Origin: Leptodactylus fallax
Taxonomy: Eukaryota; Chordata; Amphibia; Anura; Leptodactylidae
Assembly: GCA_947044405.1 (NCBI GenBank)
Contig: CAMRHE010000352.1
Location: forward strand, 1,083,501-1,147,500
DNA: 64,000 bases
Direction of reading: 5' to 3'
Shown here: positions 34,533 through 46,387 of the stretch, piece by piece
Layout: each line of letters starts with the position of its first letter
Position numbering within the stretch: position 1 is the first letter of the stretch
Notes under the pieces: model-generated
The model's input: only the letters and a program-made list of their open reading frames with translations
The model's database searches: none
Told to the model about the DNA's origin: nothing
Program-made: the position numbers and the translations under genes

Positions 34533-35547
34533 CAGTTGTGCAAAAAATTTACATACCCCGGCAGATTTTTTTGTTTTTTGGCCTTTCTTCAGAGAATATG
34601 AATGATAGCACAAAAACTTTTTCTTCACTCATGGTTAGTGGTTGGTTGAAGCCATTTGTTGTCAAACTTCTGTGTTTTCTCTTTTTAAAGCATTAAGACA
34701 ACCAAAAACATCAAAAAGACCCTGTTCAAACATTCACATACCCCAGTTCTTAATACCGTGTATTGCCTCCTCTAACATCAATGACAGCTTGAAGTCTTTT
34801 GTGGTAGTTGTGGATGAGCAGCTTTATTTTCTCAGATGGTAAAACTGCCCATTCTTCTTGGCAAAAAGTCTCCAGATCCTGTAAATTCCTGGGCTGTCTT
34901 GCATGTACTGCGCGCTTGAGATCTCCCCAGAGTGGCTCAATGATATTGAGATCAGGAGACTAAGATGGCCACTCCAGAATCTTCACTTACTTCTGCTGCA
35001 GCCAATGACAGGTCAACTTGGCCTTGCGTTTTGGATCGTTGTCATGTTGGAACGTCCAAGTACGTCCCATACACAGCTCCTGGCTGATGAGTGCAAATTT
35101 GCCTCCAGTATTTGCTGCATTCATCTTTCCTTCAAATTTGACCAAGTTTCCTGTGCCTTTGAAGCTAACACATCCCCACATCATCAGTGATCCACCTCCG
35201 TGCTTTACAGCTGATGTTATGTGTGGGTTTTTCTTTGCATCCTGAACAATTTTCCGGGCAGTTGTGGCCGAAATTTTGGTTGGTCTACCTGACTGTGGTT
35301 TGGTTTCTGGGCATGTTAACAGGCCAAAATCACCAGAATATGTGAACTTTTGAACAGGGTAGTTTTGATGTTTTTGGTTGTCATTATGATTTAAAATGAG
35401 AAAACACAGAAGTTTGACAATAAATGGCTTCAATCAACCACTAACCATGAGTGGAGAAAAAGTTTTTGTGCTATCATTCATATTCTCTGAAAAAAGGTCA
35501 AAAAACAAAAAAATCTGCCGGGGTATGTAAACTTTTTAGCACAACTG
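34533..35547 (-). mobile_element. Nested, internally deleted Tc1 element D
   Basis: The ends CAGTTGTGCAAAAAATTTAC and its inverse (AGCACAACTG) are flanked by TA (34531-34532 and 35548-35549). The inverted repeats include CCCCGGCAGATTTTTTTG and TTCAGAGAATATGAATGATA on both sides. At 1015 bp it is about 600 bp shorter than a full element. It inserted into element C outside its transposase gene, so it is the younger of the two. Confidence 0.95.
34987..35433 (-). pseudogene. Internally deleted Tc1-type transposase (element D)
   Basis: An open frame joins an N-terminal part (SGRPTKISATTARKIVQDAK) directly to the later SAVKHGGGSLMMWGCVSFKG and [15 protein letters not shown] blocks. The segment that should hold the first catalytic Asp (WSDE motif) is missing, and the frame ends at the Q-Q-K before the DPNPIE region (a SPDLNIIEPLW-like piece is visible near 34960). 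No active enzyme is possible. It could only move with transposase supplied elsewhere. Confidence 0.88.
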
Positions 35548-35815
35548 TAAGTGACTTCTGAAGGCAATTGATTGCACTGGATTTTATTTAGGGGTAACAG
35601 AGTACAGGGGGACGAATACTTTTGCAAGTCACACTTTTCAGATTTTTATTTGATTAAAATTTTGAAAACCATGTATCATTTTCCTTCCACGTCAAAATTA
35701 TGTGCTACTTTGTGTTGGTCTATCACTTAAAACCTTAATAAAATACATTTAAGTTTGTGGTTGTAAGGTGACAAAATGTGAAAAAGTTCAAGGGGTACTT
35801 TTGCAAGCCACTGTA

Positions 35816-36420
35816 TGTGTTCGTAACGTGCTGTATGGGTACATGGCGGAGCTTAGGATGAAGAGCGACATATTTGGCTTTTAGAGGGCAGATTTTTCAA
35901 GAATAGTTTTCTGGCGTCATGATCTATTTTATTTGCAGAACCTCTAACCTCCAGTTATGCTCTGGTTCCTGATTTTGGATATGCCCTTCACCCGGCCTTA
36001 ATCTTTTGCCTGGAAATATGATAGGGCTCAGAAATGAAAGAGCACTAATGCACAATCTGTCCTAATTTGGAATTTACACTGCATTGGCGTGCATTTGCAG
36101 AGGCCCTGAAATAAAATAAATAGTTCACCAACAAAATATGACCCCAATTTAGAAATTACAACCCTCACGGGATTTCTCAAAGGGTATTATTATAATTTTG
36201 AGCCTAAGAGTGCTTTCCAAAAATGAAATGTGAAAATGGAAAATTAAAAAAAAAAAAACACACACACACAAAAAAAAATGCAATTTCAATGCCCAATATG
36301 TTGTTGCCACTTTGTGTCAAAAGAGACCTATTTGGATTTTGAAGCATAATTTAGTTTTTGGACATCATATCAGTTTGACAGAGCCTCTGAAAACATTAAC
36401 TGCACTCCTAAATAAATTCC
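35816..36420. repeat. Dispersed frog repeat, family A (right part)
   Basis: Continuation of 31566-33187 beyond Tc1 element C: TACATGGCGGAGCTTAGGAT and TTTGGCTTTTAGAGGGCAGA mirror TATGGCGGGGCTTGTGAAAA and TTTAGCTTTTGGAGGGCAAA upstream, and TATGACCCCAATTTAGAAAT recurs at 36137. Confidence 0.6.
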
Positions 36421-37074
36421 TACAGGAGTATAGTTTTCAAAATGGTTCACGTGTCAATGGATTCTAATTTACTGGCATTTCAGGTGCTCTGCAAAAGTGG
36501 CATGGCATCCAAAAACCAAACCATCTGTATCTGTGCTCCAGCAGTTTATATTAAACACGTTATTCTGGGTACAATGGTGTCATATATGAGGTCATTAACT
36601 GCCTGGTCAGCTCCTGATCAGGTGTCATCCTCAGGACAAGAATGCACGTTGAAATGTGGCAAGTGCTCACTGCTTAGGACGAGCATTTTCGTCCTCTGTC
36701 ACTTCTGTTGGGGGAATGTGGAATTCTCCTTTTCTGTACATATTCTCCCAAATAATCGGAGAACAAAAGGCTGCACTGTGATCTCCTTCATTATAGGTGT
36801 GTGACACAAGATTCCCTATGTCAGCCTATCACTATCTAGTGATAGCATATTCTAACCGCAGATTCATAACCACTAACCATTGCTGGTTTTAGATAAAGTA
36901 TGGTAGTATGAGAAAGAAAAAAAGAAAAAAAAGGAAATGCGGGCACTACAAAAACTGCACAATCTGAATATGGGAATAAACAGGATACTTAGCTGGTGCT
37001 GTTGCTTTAAATGCTGCAGAAGATAGTCCAAGAAAACGCTGAAAGTAATACAATCCAAGTGTCCACGATGAAAG
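36421..37074. other. Intronic sequence, unassigned
   Basis: No exon or transposon signature. The open frame at 36442-36804 has no recognisable motif. Confidence 0.5.
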
Positions 37075-37707
37075 AAGATGAACAGCGGCACACAACCAGA
37101 CTTCAGTGCTTCTTTATTGAGATCAAATAAAACTAGGCATACCAGCGACAAAGTGAGCAACAGCGACGGGCCATTTCCCGCAACACGCGCTTCTACAGGA
37201 TACTGTCTGATACACATGCAGGAACGCCTTAAAATAGGGGCGACCCCGCCCACGGGTGTGTGTCACCCAGCGCTCATTGGACAAAGTCTCTATATGACCG
37301 TGCACAAGCACCGTTGCCACGGCACCCAGACACGCCAGACTAAAACATGTGATTTAAAAACACAGCATTAGATATACAAATCACATGTAATATACATTCT
37401 TTCAAAAAAACAGGTTAGCTATACATCATATGCCTAGGAAAATACTCTTTATCCAGTAAAATTGAATAAGCTGGAATATTATAGTATTAAAAAGTTAATC
37501 CACAACAATATATAAATGAACCTCATGCTAGGCATGAGCTACCAATATTATGGTAACTTTTGTGAAAGCAATGTTTACAAACTATATATTGTGTATATAT
37601 AGGATGCGTTTTTTTATTTTGAGATATAATGCTTTCAAATTTGGGGATAGTTGGTACCTTCAAAAAACCGGTACCACTATGGGTACTCCTGTGGCTTGTA
37701 GTCTAGC
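37075..37707 (+). pseudogene. Penelope-like element fragment (terminal region and RT piece)
   Basis: The left part (37075-37240) has TTCAGTGCTTCTTTATTGAG and CAACACGCGCTTCTACAGGA, inverse versions of the terminal motifs of Neptune-type elements. The right part (37600-37707) encodes RYNAFKFGDSWYLQKTGTTM followed by GTPVACSLA, the conserved RT block around motif B of Penelope-like elements. Homology ends abruptly at the TA used by the Tc1 insertion at 37710, and the rest of the RT does not resume after it. Confidence 0.72.
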
Positions 37708-37709
37708 TA

Positions 37710-39286
37710 CAGTGGGGGAAAAAGTATTTAGTCAGCCACCAATTGTGCAAGTTCTCCCACTTAAAAAGATGAGAGAGGCCTGTAATTGACATCATAGGTA
37801 GACCTCAACTATGAGAGACAAAATGAGAAAACAAATCCAGAAAATCACATTGTCTGATTTTTTAAGAATTTATTTGCAAATTATGGTGGAAAATAAGTAT
37901 TTGGTCACTTACAAACAAGCAAGATTTCTGGCTCTCACAGACCTGTAACTTCTTCTTTAAGAGGCTCCTCTGTCCTCCACTAATTACCTGTAGTAATGGC
38001 ACCTGTATGAAATTGTTGTTATCAGTATAAAAGACACCTGTCCACAACCTCAAACAGTCACACTCCAAACTCCACTATGGTGAATACCAAAGAGCTGTGG
38101 AAAGACACCAGAAACAAAATTGTAGAACTGCACCAGGCTGGGAAGACTGAATCTGCAATAGGCAAGCAGCTTGGTGTGAAGAAATCAACTGTGGGAGCAA
38201 TAATTAGAAAATGGAAGACATACAAGACCACTGATAATCTCCCTCGATCAGGGGCTCCATGCAAGATCTCACCCCATGGGGTCAAAATGATCACAAGAAC
38301 GGTGAGCAAAAATCCCAGAATCACACGGGGGGACCTAGTGAATGACCTGCAGAAAGCTGGGACTAACGTAACAAAGGCTACCGTCAGTAACACACTACGC
38401 CGTCAGGGACTCAGATCCTGCAGTGCCAGACATGTTCCCCTGCTTAAGCCAGTACATATCCGGGCCCGTCTGAAGTTTGCTAGAGAGCATTTGGATGTTC
38501 CAGAAGAGTATTGGGAGAATGTTATATGGTCAGATGAAACCAAAGTAGAACTGTTTGGTAGAAACACAAGTAGTCGTGTTTGGAGGAGAGTGAATGCTGA
38601 GTTGCATCCAAAGAACACCATACCTACTGTGAAGAATGGAGGTGGTAACATCAAGCTTTGGGGCTGTTTCTCTGCCTAGGGACCAGGACGACTGATCAGT
38701 GTACATGAAAGAATGAATGGGGCCATGCATCGTGAGATTTTGAGTGCAAACCTCCTTCCATCAGCAAGGGCATTGAAGATAAAACGTGGCTGGGTCTTTC
38801 AGCATGACAATGATCCCAAGCACACTGCCAGGGCAACGAAGGAGTGGCTTCGTAAGAAGCATTTCAAGGTCCTGGAGTGGCCTAGCCAGTCTCCATATAT
38901 CAACCCCATAGAAAACCTTTGGAGGGAGTTGAAAGTCCATGTTTCCCAGCGACAGCCCCAAAACATCACTGCTCTAGAGGAGATCTGCATGGAGGAATGG
39001 GCCAACATACCAGCAACAGTGTGTGCCAACCTTGTGAAGACCTACAGAAAACATTTGACCTCTATCATTGCCAACAAAGGATATATAACAAAGTATTCAG
39101 ATGAACTTTTGTTATTGACCAAGTACTTATTTTCCACCATAATTTGCAAATAAATTCTTTAAAAATCAGACAATGTGATTTTCTGGATTTGTTTTCTCAT
39201 TTTGTCTCTCATAGTTGAGGTCTACCTATGGTGTCAATTACAGGCCTCTCTCATCTTTTTAAGTGGGAGAACTTGCACAATTGGTG
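37710..39286 (+). mobile_element. Tc1/mariner element E (right end missing)
   Basis: The left end CAGTGGGGGAAAAAGTATTT is preceded by TA (37708-37709). The right side matches element A up to ACTTGCACAATTGGTG and then switches to a MITE arm at 39287, losing the last 30-odd bases of the terminal repeat. Inverted repeats of about 200 bp are otherwise well conserved. It is the best-preserved of the three copies of this family here (also 1-1516 and 15526-15724). Confidence 0.95.
38077..39153 (+). pseudogene. Tc1-type transposase with one in-frame stop (element E)
   Basis: A single frame of 358 sense codons apart from one internal TAG at 38677-38679. Visible in order are [20 protein letters not shown], the helix-turn-helix region ([20 protein letters not shown]), the second DNA-binding part ([26 protein letters not shown]), the first catalytic block [27 protein letters not shown], then past the stop [17 protein letters not shown] and [15 protein letters not shown] with the final Glu. 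In most relatives the last block reads SPDLNPIE; here Asp-Leu is Tyr-Ile, a further sign of inactivity. Confidence 0.93.
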
Positions 39287-39360
39287 AATTCAGCGCATTG
39301 TTGGCTTTTTAGCGGTACATAAAACTGCACTTTTATGAGGACATGAAAGGTCCTCTTTAA
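39287..39360. mobile_element. Right arm of MITE family 1 fused to Tc1 element E
   Basis: AATTCAGCGCATTGTTGGCT...GGTCCTCTTTAA matches the right 75 bp of the MITEs at 6563-6958 and 52146-52538. The left arm is absent: Tc1 sequence precedes it directly. Confidence 0.88.
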
Positions 39361-40651
39361 GAAGAATGTTCCACATTATTAAGCAAGCCACAGGTTTCAA
39401 GCAATATGCGAAAGAAAAAGAATCTCTCTGCTGCCAAAAAGAAACAAATAGCGCAATGCCTTAGACAAGGTATGAAAGCATTAGATATTTCATAAAAATT
39501 TAAGCATGATAATCATACTGTGAAGAGTTTTGTGAGTGACTCAAAGCACAGACCGGTTCGTGCAGATAAAGACATACTTGAACCCTACAATTTGTAAAGT
39601 GCTGCGAAATATGTTGGCATTATATAAATAAAATGTATTATTATTATTAATAATATTATTATTATAATAATAATGAAAAGGATTCCGCCAGACAAATTTA
39701 TCGGATTAAGAAAGGAGCTGCTAAAATACCATTACAAAGCAGCAAACAGAAATTTTAAGCTGCTGGTGCCTCTGGAGTCCCACGAACCTCAAGGTGTAGC
39801 ATCCTTGAGAAGCTTGCAGTTGTTCATAAACCTACTAATTGTCCACCCCTAAACAGTGCTCACAAGCAGAAACTGTTGCAGTGGGTCCAGATATACATTC
39901 TGACTAATTTTGAAACCGTATTATTAACTGATGAGTGCTGTGCAACCCTGGATGGTCCAGCTGGACCATGGTGCAAAAAAAAGAATTGTGCATTCCGTGG
40001 AAAATCAAAATCATTTTCATGCATAACAATGCACCAACTCATACAGCAAAGAATACCTCTGAATCATTGGCTGCTATGGGCATAAAATGAGAGAAACTCA
40101 TGGTGTGGCCACCATCCTCCCCCTGACTTCAACGCTATTGAGAACCTTTGGAGTATCCTCAAGAAAAAGATCTATGAGGGTGGGAGGCAGTTCACATCAA
40201 GACAACAGCTCTGTGAGGCTATTCTGACAAAGAAACTATCAAGCAGAAACTAATCAAAAACTCACAAGTTTAACAGATGCAAGAATTTTGAAGCTGATAT
40301 CAAAGAAAGGGTCCTATGTTAACATGCAACTTGGCCTGTTAAGATGTTTTTGATTGAAATAGCTCTTGATGTCAGTAAATGTGACATCTTAATGCTGCAA
40401 ATTCAACAAATAACCATTTGCAGTTCTTTACAATTTATAAAATGTTTAGAAACTGTGTTGGGTAAAATTATTTGGCACAAACATTTATTTTTCACAAATT
40501 AAAAAAATCTATCATTGGAAGGTTTGTCCAATAAAATTTGATTTATACTCTAATGGTTGAAGATTTAAACATTATACCGACTGTAATTTGCACTGACCAT
40601 TTAGGAAACTCAGAGAAAAATATAATTTGCATAATAATTTTGAATGCGGTG
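39361..40651 (+). mobile_element. Decayed Tc1/mariner element of another family
   Basis: Fragments of a transposase are visible: KKQIAQCLRQGMKALDIS near 39440, and FNAIENLWSILKKKIYEGGR at 40130-40190, the block with the last catalytic Glu. The right end, near ATAATTTTGAATGCGGTGTA (to 40653), resembles the tips of this group. The left end is lost against the MITE arm. Stops are frequent. An L2/SINE-type tail is inserted at about 39583-39675. Confidence 0.75.
39583..39675 (+). repeat. Retroposon 3' tail with (ATT)n
   Basis: AAAGTGCTGCGAAATATGTT, GGCATTATATAAATAAAATG, then an ATT/AAT microsatellite. This is the common 3' end of L2-related retroposons in amphibians and fishes. It interrupts the decayed Tc1-like transposase gene. 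Confidence 0.75.
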
Positions 40652-40796
40652 TAGTCTTCGCTCTTCCTGTTTACAGGTAGGAAGCAACATCACTGTAATG
40701 CTGCCACAAATTGGCCACATTAATTATGAGACTTTCTGAAGCATATATCTCCCTTACCACCACTTCTCTCTCCAGGATCCAGCTGGACAGTCGAAA

Positions 40797-40980
40797 TGAA
40801 GGCCCCTGCACGGAGGACTTTTCTTTTTGCCGGTTTCAATATAAAAACTACAGAAACCCGACGGACCCATTATAGTCTATGGGGTCCTCGGGTGTCCCCA
40901 GGTAATCGCTGTTTTAGTGAGCAGGCTCTCCATCAGCGACGACAGAGAGCCGACTGCAAGTGTGATCCTAGCCTTAGGCG
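40797..40980. mobile_element. Foldback MITE related to 50369-50551
   Basis: The internal palindrome GGACCCATTATAGTCTATGG followed by GGTCCTCGGGTGT is shared with the element at 50369-50551. The right end GTGTGATCCTAGCCTTAGG resembles the GTGAACCGGGCCTAAG type of end. The left end is less clear. Confidence 0.6.
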
Positions 40981-41969
40981 AGTTTTTTTTCTTAATGCAG
41001 TATGAGACACAAAATGGGTCTCCAATCTGGAGTCGGGAGTGGTAAGTTACCTTATTCAATGATAGAGGCAATGTTAATTGACAAAATTGATTCCTTTTAC
41101 ATGCTTTCTTTGTCCCTTACAGAATCTCCCATTATTGTTAAAACATGTTGATATGTGGGGACTGGAGAGAGCCTTCTCTAAATTTAAATGGAAGGGAAGA
41201 ATTTCAATTGGTAGGTTGGCAAATAAGAAACATATTTGGAGTTATATTGTCAACTAGGCAAAATACACAAATAGGCAAATACAAAATAGACAGAGTCTGG
41301 TCTGTCTCATCCATTTTTAACCTTGGGGACTGTTCCATGGTAAATGTTGTAAAAATCCATCAGTGCTATGGAAAATGTTACTACTTGGTGATACAATGGC
41401 AACTTAGAAAGCTCTTCGCAAGGGACACAAAGCTCCCAAATGTTAATAAAATGCTTCCAATAATTCAATATCCTGGATTGCAAGATACTGTTTCCCGGTT
41501 TGGAGAGACTGTGAGGCGGAAGGATTAAACTTCACATTTATGGTAAAGTCTTTATATTTGAGCAGCTTAGAGAGAATTACAATTCACCGTACATTTGATT
41601 TTTTTATTTTAATAGCTTGAAGACCGATACATTTTGAGAACTATTGTTACTAGAGTTATTAAAGGGGTATTCTCTGTTGAGAAGGCTGATAGTGTTGAAA
41701 CTGTGACGAGAAATACATTTTTGACTGCTTCATAGAGCCTATTATGCCTTTAACTTACCTTTAGAAAGATATATTATAAGTTACAAAAGGGAGTGCCAAA
41801 AAGGTCAGAAGCAACACGCAGATATGCTTTAATGCATTCATGCAATGTCCCCAATTATACTCTTTTAGGAATGTGGAATCTTTGATTCGGCATCTTAGTG
41901 GAGCTAAAGCATAACTCTAGTTCAATAGTGATTGCGGCATCTAAGGGGTTTTGGAGGGAGGGTGCTCAC
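40981..41969. other. Intronic sequence, unassigned
   Basis: The open frame at 41145-41528 (127 codons) holds VFGVILSTRQNTQIGKY-like text with no recognised domain. TATTAAAGGGGTATTCTCTG at 41660 resembles a T2-type MITE end without a partner. Confidence 0.45.
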
Positions 41970-43260
41970 TCCTGTAGACATTAACACCCCTGCAAACAAA
42001 ATCGCCAGCTCTTACAAAAGTCGCCAACGATCTCCTTATGGCCAAATCTAAAGGGAACTATTCACTTCTTATTTTTCTGGATCTTTCAGCAGCATTTGAC
42101 ACTGTAGACCACCAACTCCTCCTCACTATGCTCCACTCTATTGGCCGCAGGGATACCTCTTTGCTTTCTTCCTATCTTTCTGACATCTCATTTATTGTAT
42201 CATTCGCTGGTGCCATTTCTTCTCCTCTTCCCGTTGCTGTAGGGGTTCCTCAGAGCTTGGTCCTTGACCCCCTCCTCTACTCTTTCTATACAGCCCCTAT
42301 TGGACAAACCATCAGCAGATTTGTGCTGATGACAATCAACTATATACCTCATCCAAGACATAACCCCAGCACTACTACAGAAGATCAGTGACTGTCTCTA
42401 ACATCATTCATGTCTTCTCTTTATCTGAAACTTTCAAAAACCAAACAACTTCCAATCAACCCAACCCTGATATCTCCATTTCTGTCTGTGGTCTTACTAT
42501 TGCACCGAAGCACTATGCCCGCTGCCTCGGGGTTGTATTTTACTCAGATCTCACCTTCCCCTCTCTACAATCTGTCCTGAATGCAGCCGTCAGACTAGTA
42601 CACAGATGCATCTACCTTTGTGCAAGTTGCTGCACAGGTTGCCGATCCAACACAGAACACAACATAAAAATATCACACTCACTTATAAATACATCCATAG
42701 TGCTGAAACTCCCTACATCTCCTCCCCTGTCACTGCCTACCACCCTAACCATCCTCTACGTTCTGCCAATGACCTTAGACTTGCATCCTCTGCTATCCGA
42801 ACATCCCACTCCCATCTCCAAGACTTTTCTCGAGCTGCTCCGGTACTCTGAATACTACCCTGGACAGTTAGATAAATACCCAACTAGGACAGCTTTAAAC
42901 ATGCCCTAAAATCACATCTGTTTAGGTAGGCTTATCACATGAAAGGATCACATTGTTCGACACCTCCAAATACTTAGCTAACATTTGTAATCCTATGCTA
43001 TCCTTCCTATGTTTTTACTCAGGACCTGTCCCCTCCATATAGAAGTTACTCTGCACTCCATGCACTTATTCTGTATATTCACAGATACTGGCTGTTGATG
43101 GGCTCATACAGCTTCAGGCATAGGATCTTAATTATCAATAAAATGTCTGGTACATTGTGCTAAACAAGCCCTCTTACCTCTTGTGCCTATTTCCTCATAG
43201 ATTGTAAGCTCTCATGATCAGGGCCCTCAATTCTATTGTTTAATACGTGGAAAATTTATA
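41970..43260 (+). pseudogene. L2-type LINE reverse transcriptase fragment
   Basis: The frame from 42038 contains [20 protein letters not shown], the RT block with the first catalytic Asp of L2 LINEs, then [20 protein letters not shown] and [18 protein letters not shown]. The FADD-type catalytic block appears degenerate around 42330 ([10 protein letters not shown]). A later fragment has CGLTIAPKHYARCLGVVFYS (42490-42545) and NAAVRLVHRC (42578-42606). A degenerate L2 3' end (ATAGATTGTAAGCTCTCATG) is at 43197. Stops and internal deletions make it dead. Confidence 0.88.
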
Positions 43261-43554
43261 GCAAAAAAGGCAATGGCAAAATTGCTGCTTTTTACTATTC
43301 TTTCCAAGTTAATAAAAGTTAATCAATGAGATATATCTACAGAAAAATAGTGCCAATGAACCTGCAACTTGTCTAACAAAAAAAACAAGCCCTGTCTACA
43401 ATGGAGACAAATAAAGGTATGTTTTGGTCATCAAGACCTAAAACAGGAGGGTCACTAAAGTGTTAAACTGGCCCAGTCTGTCCTTCTGGTGGTCCGCATT
43501 TATATAGCCTCCAAATGGAAATCAGACACATTTTATTGTTCCAGGGTAATCGCA

Positions 43555-43640
43555 TAAGAAAAGACAGTGTAACTCACCAAAATATTAAAAAAAAAAAAAA
43601 AAAAACTTTGGTGAGTGCCACGGTCTTTTCTTCTTTGACA
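43555..43640. repeat. Short inverted repeat with A-rich loop
   Basis: AAAAGACAGTGTAACTCACCAAA and TTTGGTGAGTGCCACGGTCT form imperfect arms around an A20 tract. It may be a tiny MITE; nothing else supports a function. Confidence 0.55.
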
Positions 43641-44700
43641 AGTTTATCTTAATGGACTTTACTTTTCACTGTTGAGTACCACCTAAATGTTAATATGTGA
43701 GAAACTTCTTATTACTCCCCAGTTTATGTACACACAATAATGCTGGTTGTTGGCTCTTATTTTTTTATAAACCACATTGCTGTTTATGAAAAAATAGAGG
43801 CGATGTGAACGGACCAAATGGATCTATTTCTTAAAGTCTGTCATGGATATCCTCCTCCCACTCCCCCCGAAATATGTCATACTATGTATCCCTGTAATTG
43901 TGCTAATGAAAAACATTCCTGCTTCATCCCTTTTATATCTATTGACTATTTAATAGACTATTTGCCCTAGTTAGAGTTTTTTTTTTTTGAGATGGTGACT
44001 GTTTCCCACCTTCCCCTGTTCCTTCTCATACCTTTATTGTTGCTATTCTCATTACCTATTCTGATCACCCCCTGTGTGGGGTTTATATGCTTATTAGTAC
44101 TTGTATCAGTATGATTTGTACCCTACTCATGTTTAATACACAATAAAAACCTTTTTAAACCTACAGTCTAAAAAGCTGTCACAGAAGAGTGATAATACGA
44201 ATAAGCGTTCTGTAATGAAAGCTTTTGTAGAACAGTATGTGTGTATATAGATTCTCTATCTCTGACTGGTACCAGAGCGGCATATACGTATGAACAGATC
44301 TGTGGACTACAGTTTAAAGAGGGCATAATAGAGTCACAGAGGTTTATGTTCCAATAAACAGACAGAGGTGATTTTATGAAATGAGGACCCTAACACCAAA
44401 TAGGAGTAAGCAGACAGAGGTCCAAAATCTGCTAACAATTTGGCATGCCCAACAGGTATGATTCATTGCTCCCACTGCTCCACACAAGCACAACGGGAAG
44501 ACAAATGGAAATATAGCTTGAAGACGAACCAGCACCATGCAGGTCCTATGAAGAACCTTCAGGGAAGTTTCAGCCAGGGTCACTTGCCAGCTTCCTTTGC
44601 TAAGGGTCTCACAACATGTATGTTTATCTGGGATGAAGCGAACACCTACCACAAATTAAGGAACAACCCTACTGATAATGTTAAAACACCCCTAGTCAGA
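43641..44700. other. Intronic sequence, unassigned
   Basis: AT-rich. The open frame 44440-44709 is rich in Cys and His (GMIHCSHCSTQAQ) but matches nothing I can name. It may belong to the Penelope-like fragment that follows. Confidence 0.4.
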
Positions 44701-45175
44701 TTACTGTAAGAAGGGGTACATATGAGTTTTATCACAGAAGCAGATGGAATAACTCATGGTAAAGTACCATATATGCCCCTTCTTTCATGCCTTACCAAAA
44801 CCCATAAAGCACAATTTCCCAATGTTCCCCTTTATTCTGCCCAATTGTAGCTGGCATAGGGTCAGTGACAGAGATACAGTCTATTTGGACAATCTCCTAC
44901 AGCCCTTGGTGCAGATAGCAACAGGGTACATTAATGACCTCAAAGAACTCCTAAAGACCATGGATTCTGTGAAGTGGGAGAAGGGTGAAATATGGATGCT
45001 ATGATGTGGTTTCCCTACACACATCAATACCTTATAAGACACTGATAGCCCTTTCTTGCCACTTGCCCAGGATTATAATAAGAAAGCGATTTGTAATGAT
45101 GTTTTTTTTTTGATATTCAGTGAATTAAAAAAAAAAAACTGCAATCATTATAGCCTTACTATCAATTGTTAATAC
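44701..45175 (+). pseudogene. Penelope-like reverse transcriptase fragment
   Basis: The reading around 44755-45080 contains LPNCSWHRVSDRDTVYLDNL and LQPLVQIATGYINDLKELLK, followed in another frame by CDVVSLHTSIPY. This order corresponds to the PIVSG, fingers and motif A (DVxxLYTSIP) part of Penelope/Neptune RTs. The motif B and C regions are absent. Frameshifts separate the parts. Confidence 0.7.
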
Positions 45176-45179
45176 ACTC

Positions 45180-45535
45180 ATTGACAAAAATAACCAATAA
45201 ACACTACACCAAGAAGGAGTTGTTGAAATCACATGAGACTTAACTGTAAGTGATTACAGTATTAGAGCAAAAAGTATAAGTTTATTGGGGGAAAAAAATA
45301 TACAAACGAAAGGAGGCTCTAGTATCCTCTTGGGCCATATCTAGCCTGGATGCAAGATGAAATATAGTTGGGCATAGAGGCATACAGGTTCTTTATAGGA
45401 TAGGTATAGGTATCCTGTGGCACAATTGCCCACACGATGCAGCTGGGCCTGTACGTCCTGCACACTCATAGGTTTGCTAAAGCGGTCATGCTAGCTAGTT
45501 CCATATATGTTCGATTGGTGAGAATTCTACTGACA
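45180..45535 (-). pseudogene. Tc1/mariner transposase 3' fragment
   Basis: Read on the minus strand, 45520-45495 gives SPIEHIWN-like residues (the block with the last catalytic Glu), followed by a degenerate C-terminal part and a right flank with TTGTTAATACACTCATTGAC. It is a different family from elements A to E. Stops are frequent. Confidence 0.6.
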
Positions 45536-46155
45536 GATACGTGTCAGTTCACAGAGGGGGATACGTGTCCATTATGGGACAACCCCTTTAAATGTCCCTC
45601 ATAACACTACTAGGTTGACTGTCATATGAAAGGGCTCCCACACCACACTAGCAGTTGAAGCAGTGTGTCACTCCACAACAAAGGCAGAATTAATGGCCTC
45701 AGCGCGATGCCTCTATACTTAAACTTGAAGGTCATTGCATATCAAACAGAACATGGATTCCACTCTAAAAACAATACGCTTCCAATCCGCAGCAGTCCAA
45801 ATTTTTCAATCAAGAAAACACTGCAAATTGAAGAAACTGTGGCTAGCTGTCAATGCAGGAGAAAAATGGGCACGGGATACCAAAATTTCCTTCTGCTAAG
45901 CACCTGGAAATGGTGCAGGCAGACAGGAGTGTATGATGAAAGTGCCACTTGTGACTGAATGGTGAAAAAGAAAAAACTGGGGAGATGCATATACAAATGA
46001 CCCTCTATACAGGTGGTCTCTTTGAGTAGTCTATTCGCTGTGTGTGCATGTCCTCACATAGCCACTGCTCCCCCAACACCTCCTAACAGCTAGGTCAGAA
46101 CAGCCTAATTTGGCTATTTACGTCGCTGTATCTGATAGCCCGTGCTGCAGTCACC

Positions 46156-46387
46156 TTAAAGGGGTTGTCCAGGCAAAAATGGTCAACCCTTTTAACTTTT
46201 AAATCAGCGGGGGCATTGAAAAAATAAAAAAAAATAGTTACTTGCCCTCAATGTTCTGGTGTGCTCCATTCCGGTCCTTCTGCTGAACAGGTCTCTTCCG
46301 GAGTTTTTTTTTTTTTTTTTTTTCAATGCCCCCGGCTGATTTAAAAGTTAAAAGGGTTGTTCATTTTTGCCTGGACAACCCCTTTAA
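46156..46387. mobile_element. TTAA-flanked foldback MITE (T2-like)
   Basis: The left arm TTAAAGGGGTTGTCCAGGCA...AACTTTTAAATCAGCGGGGG is mirrored by the right arm ending GGACAACCCCTTTAA. TTAA flanks both sides (46156-46159 and 46384-46387). A T-tract of about 20 bases lies in the centre. No coding capacity. Confidence 0.92.

Larger units (their letters stand above)
33190..35813 (-). mobile_element. Tc1/mariner element C, containing a nested second element
   Basis: The left end is CAGTGGCTTGCAAAAGTATT and the right end its inverse (TACTTTTGCAAGCCACTG), with TA on both sides (33188-33189 and 35814-35815). The inverted repeats extend over roughly 180 bp. After subtracting the nested element at 34533-35547, its own length is about 1.6 kb. 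The transposase runs on the minus strand. It is inserted in the family A repeat, which continues on the right. Confidence 0.95.
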
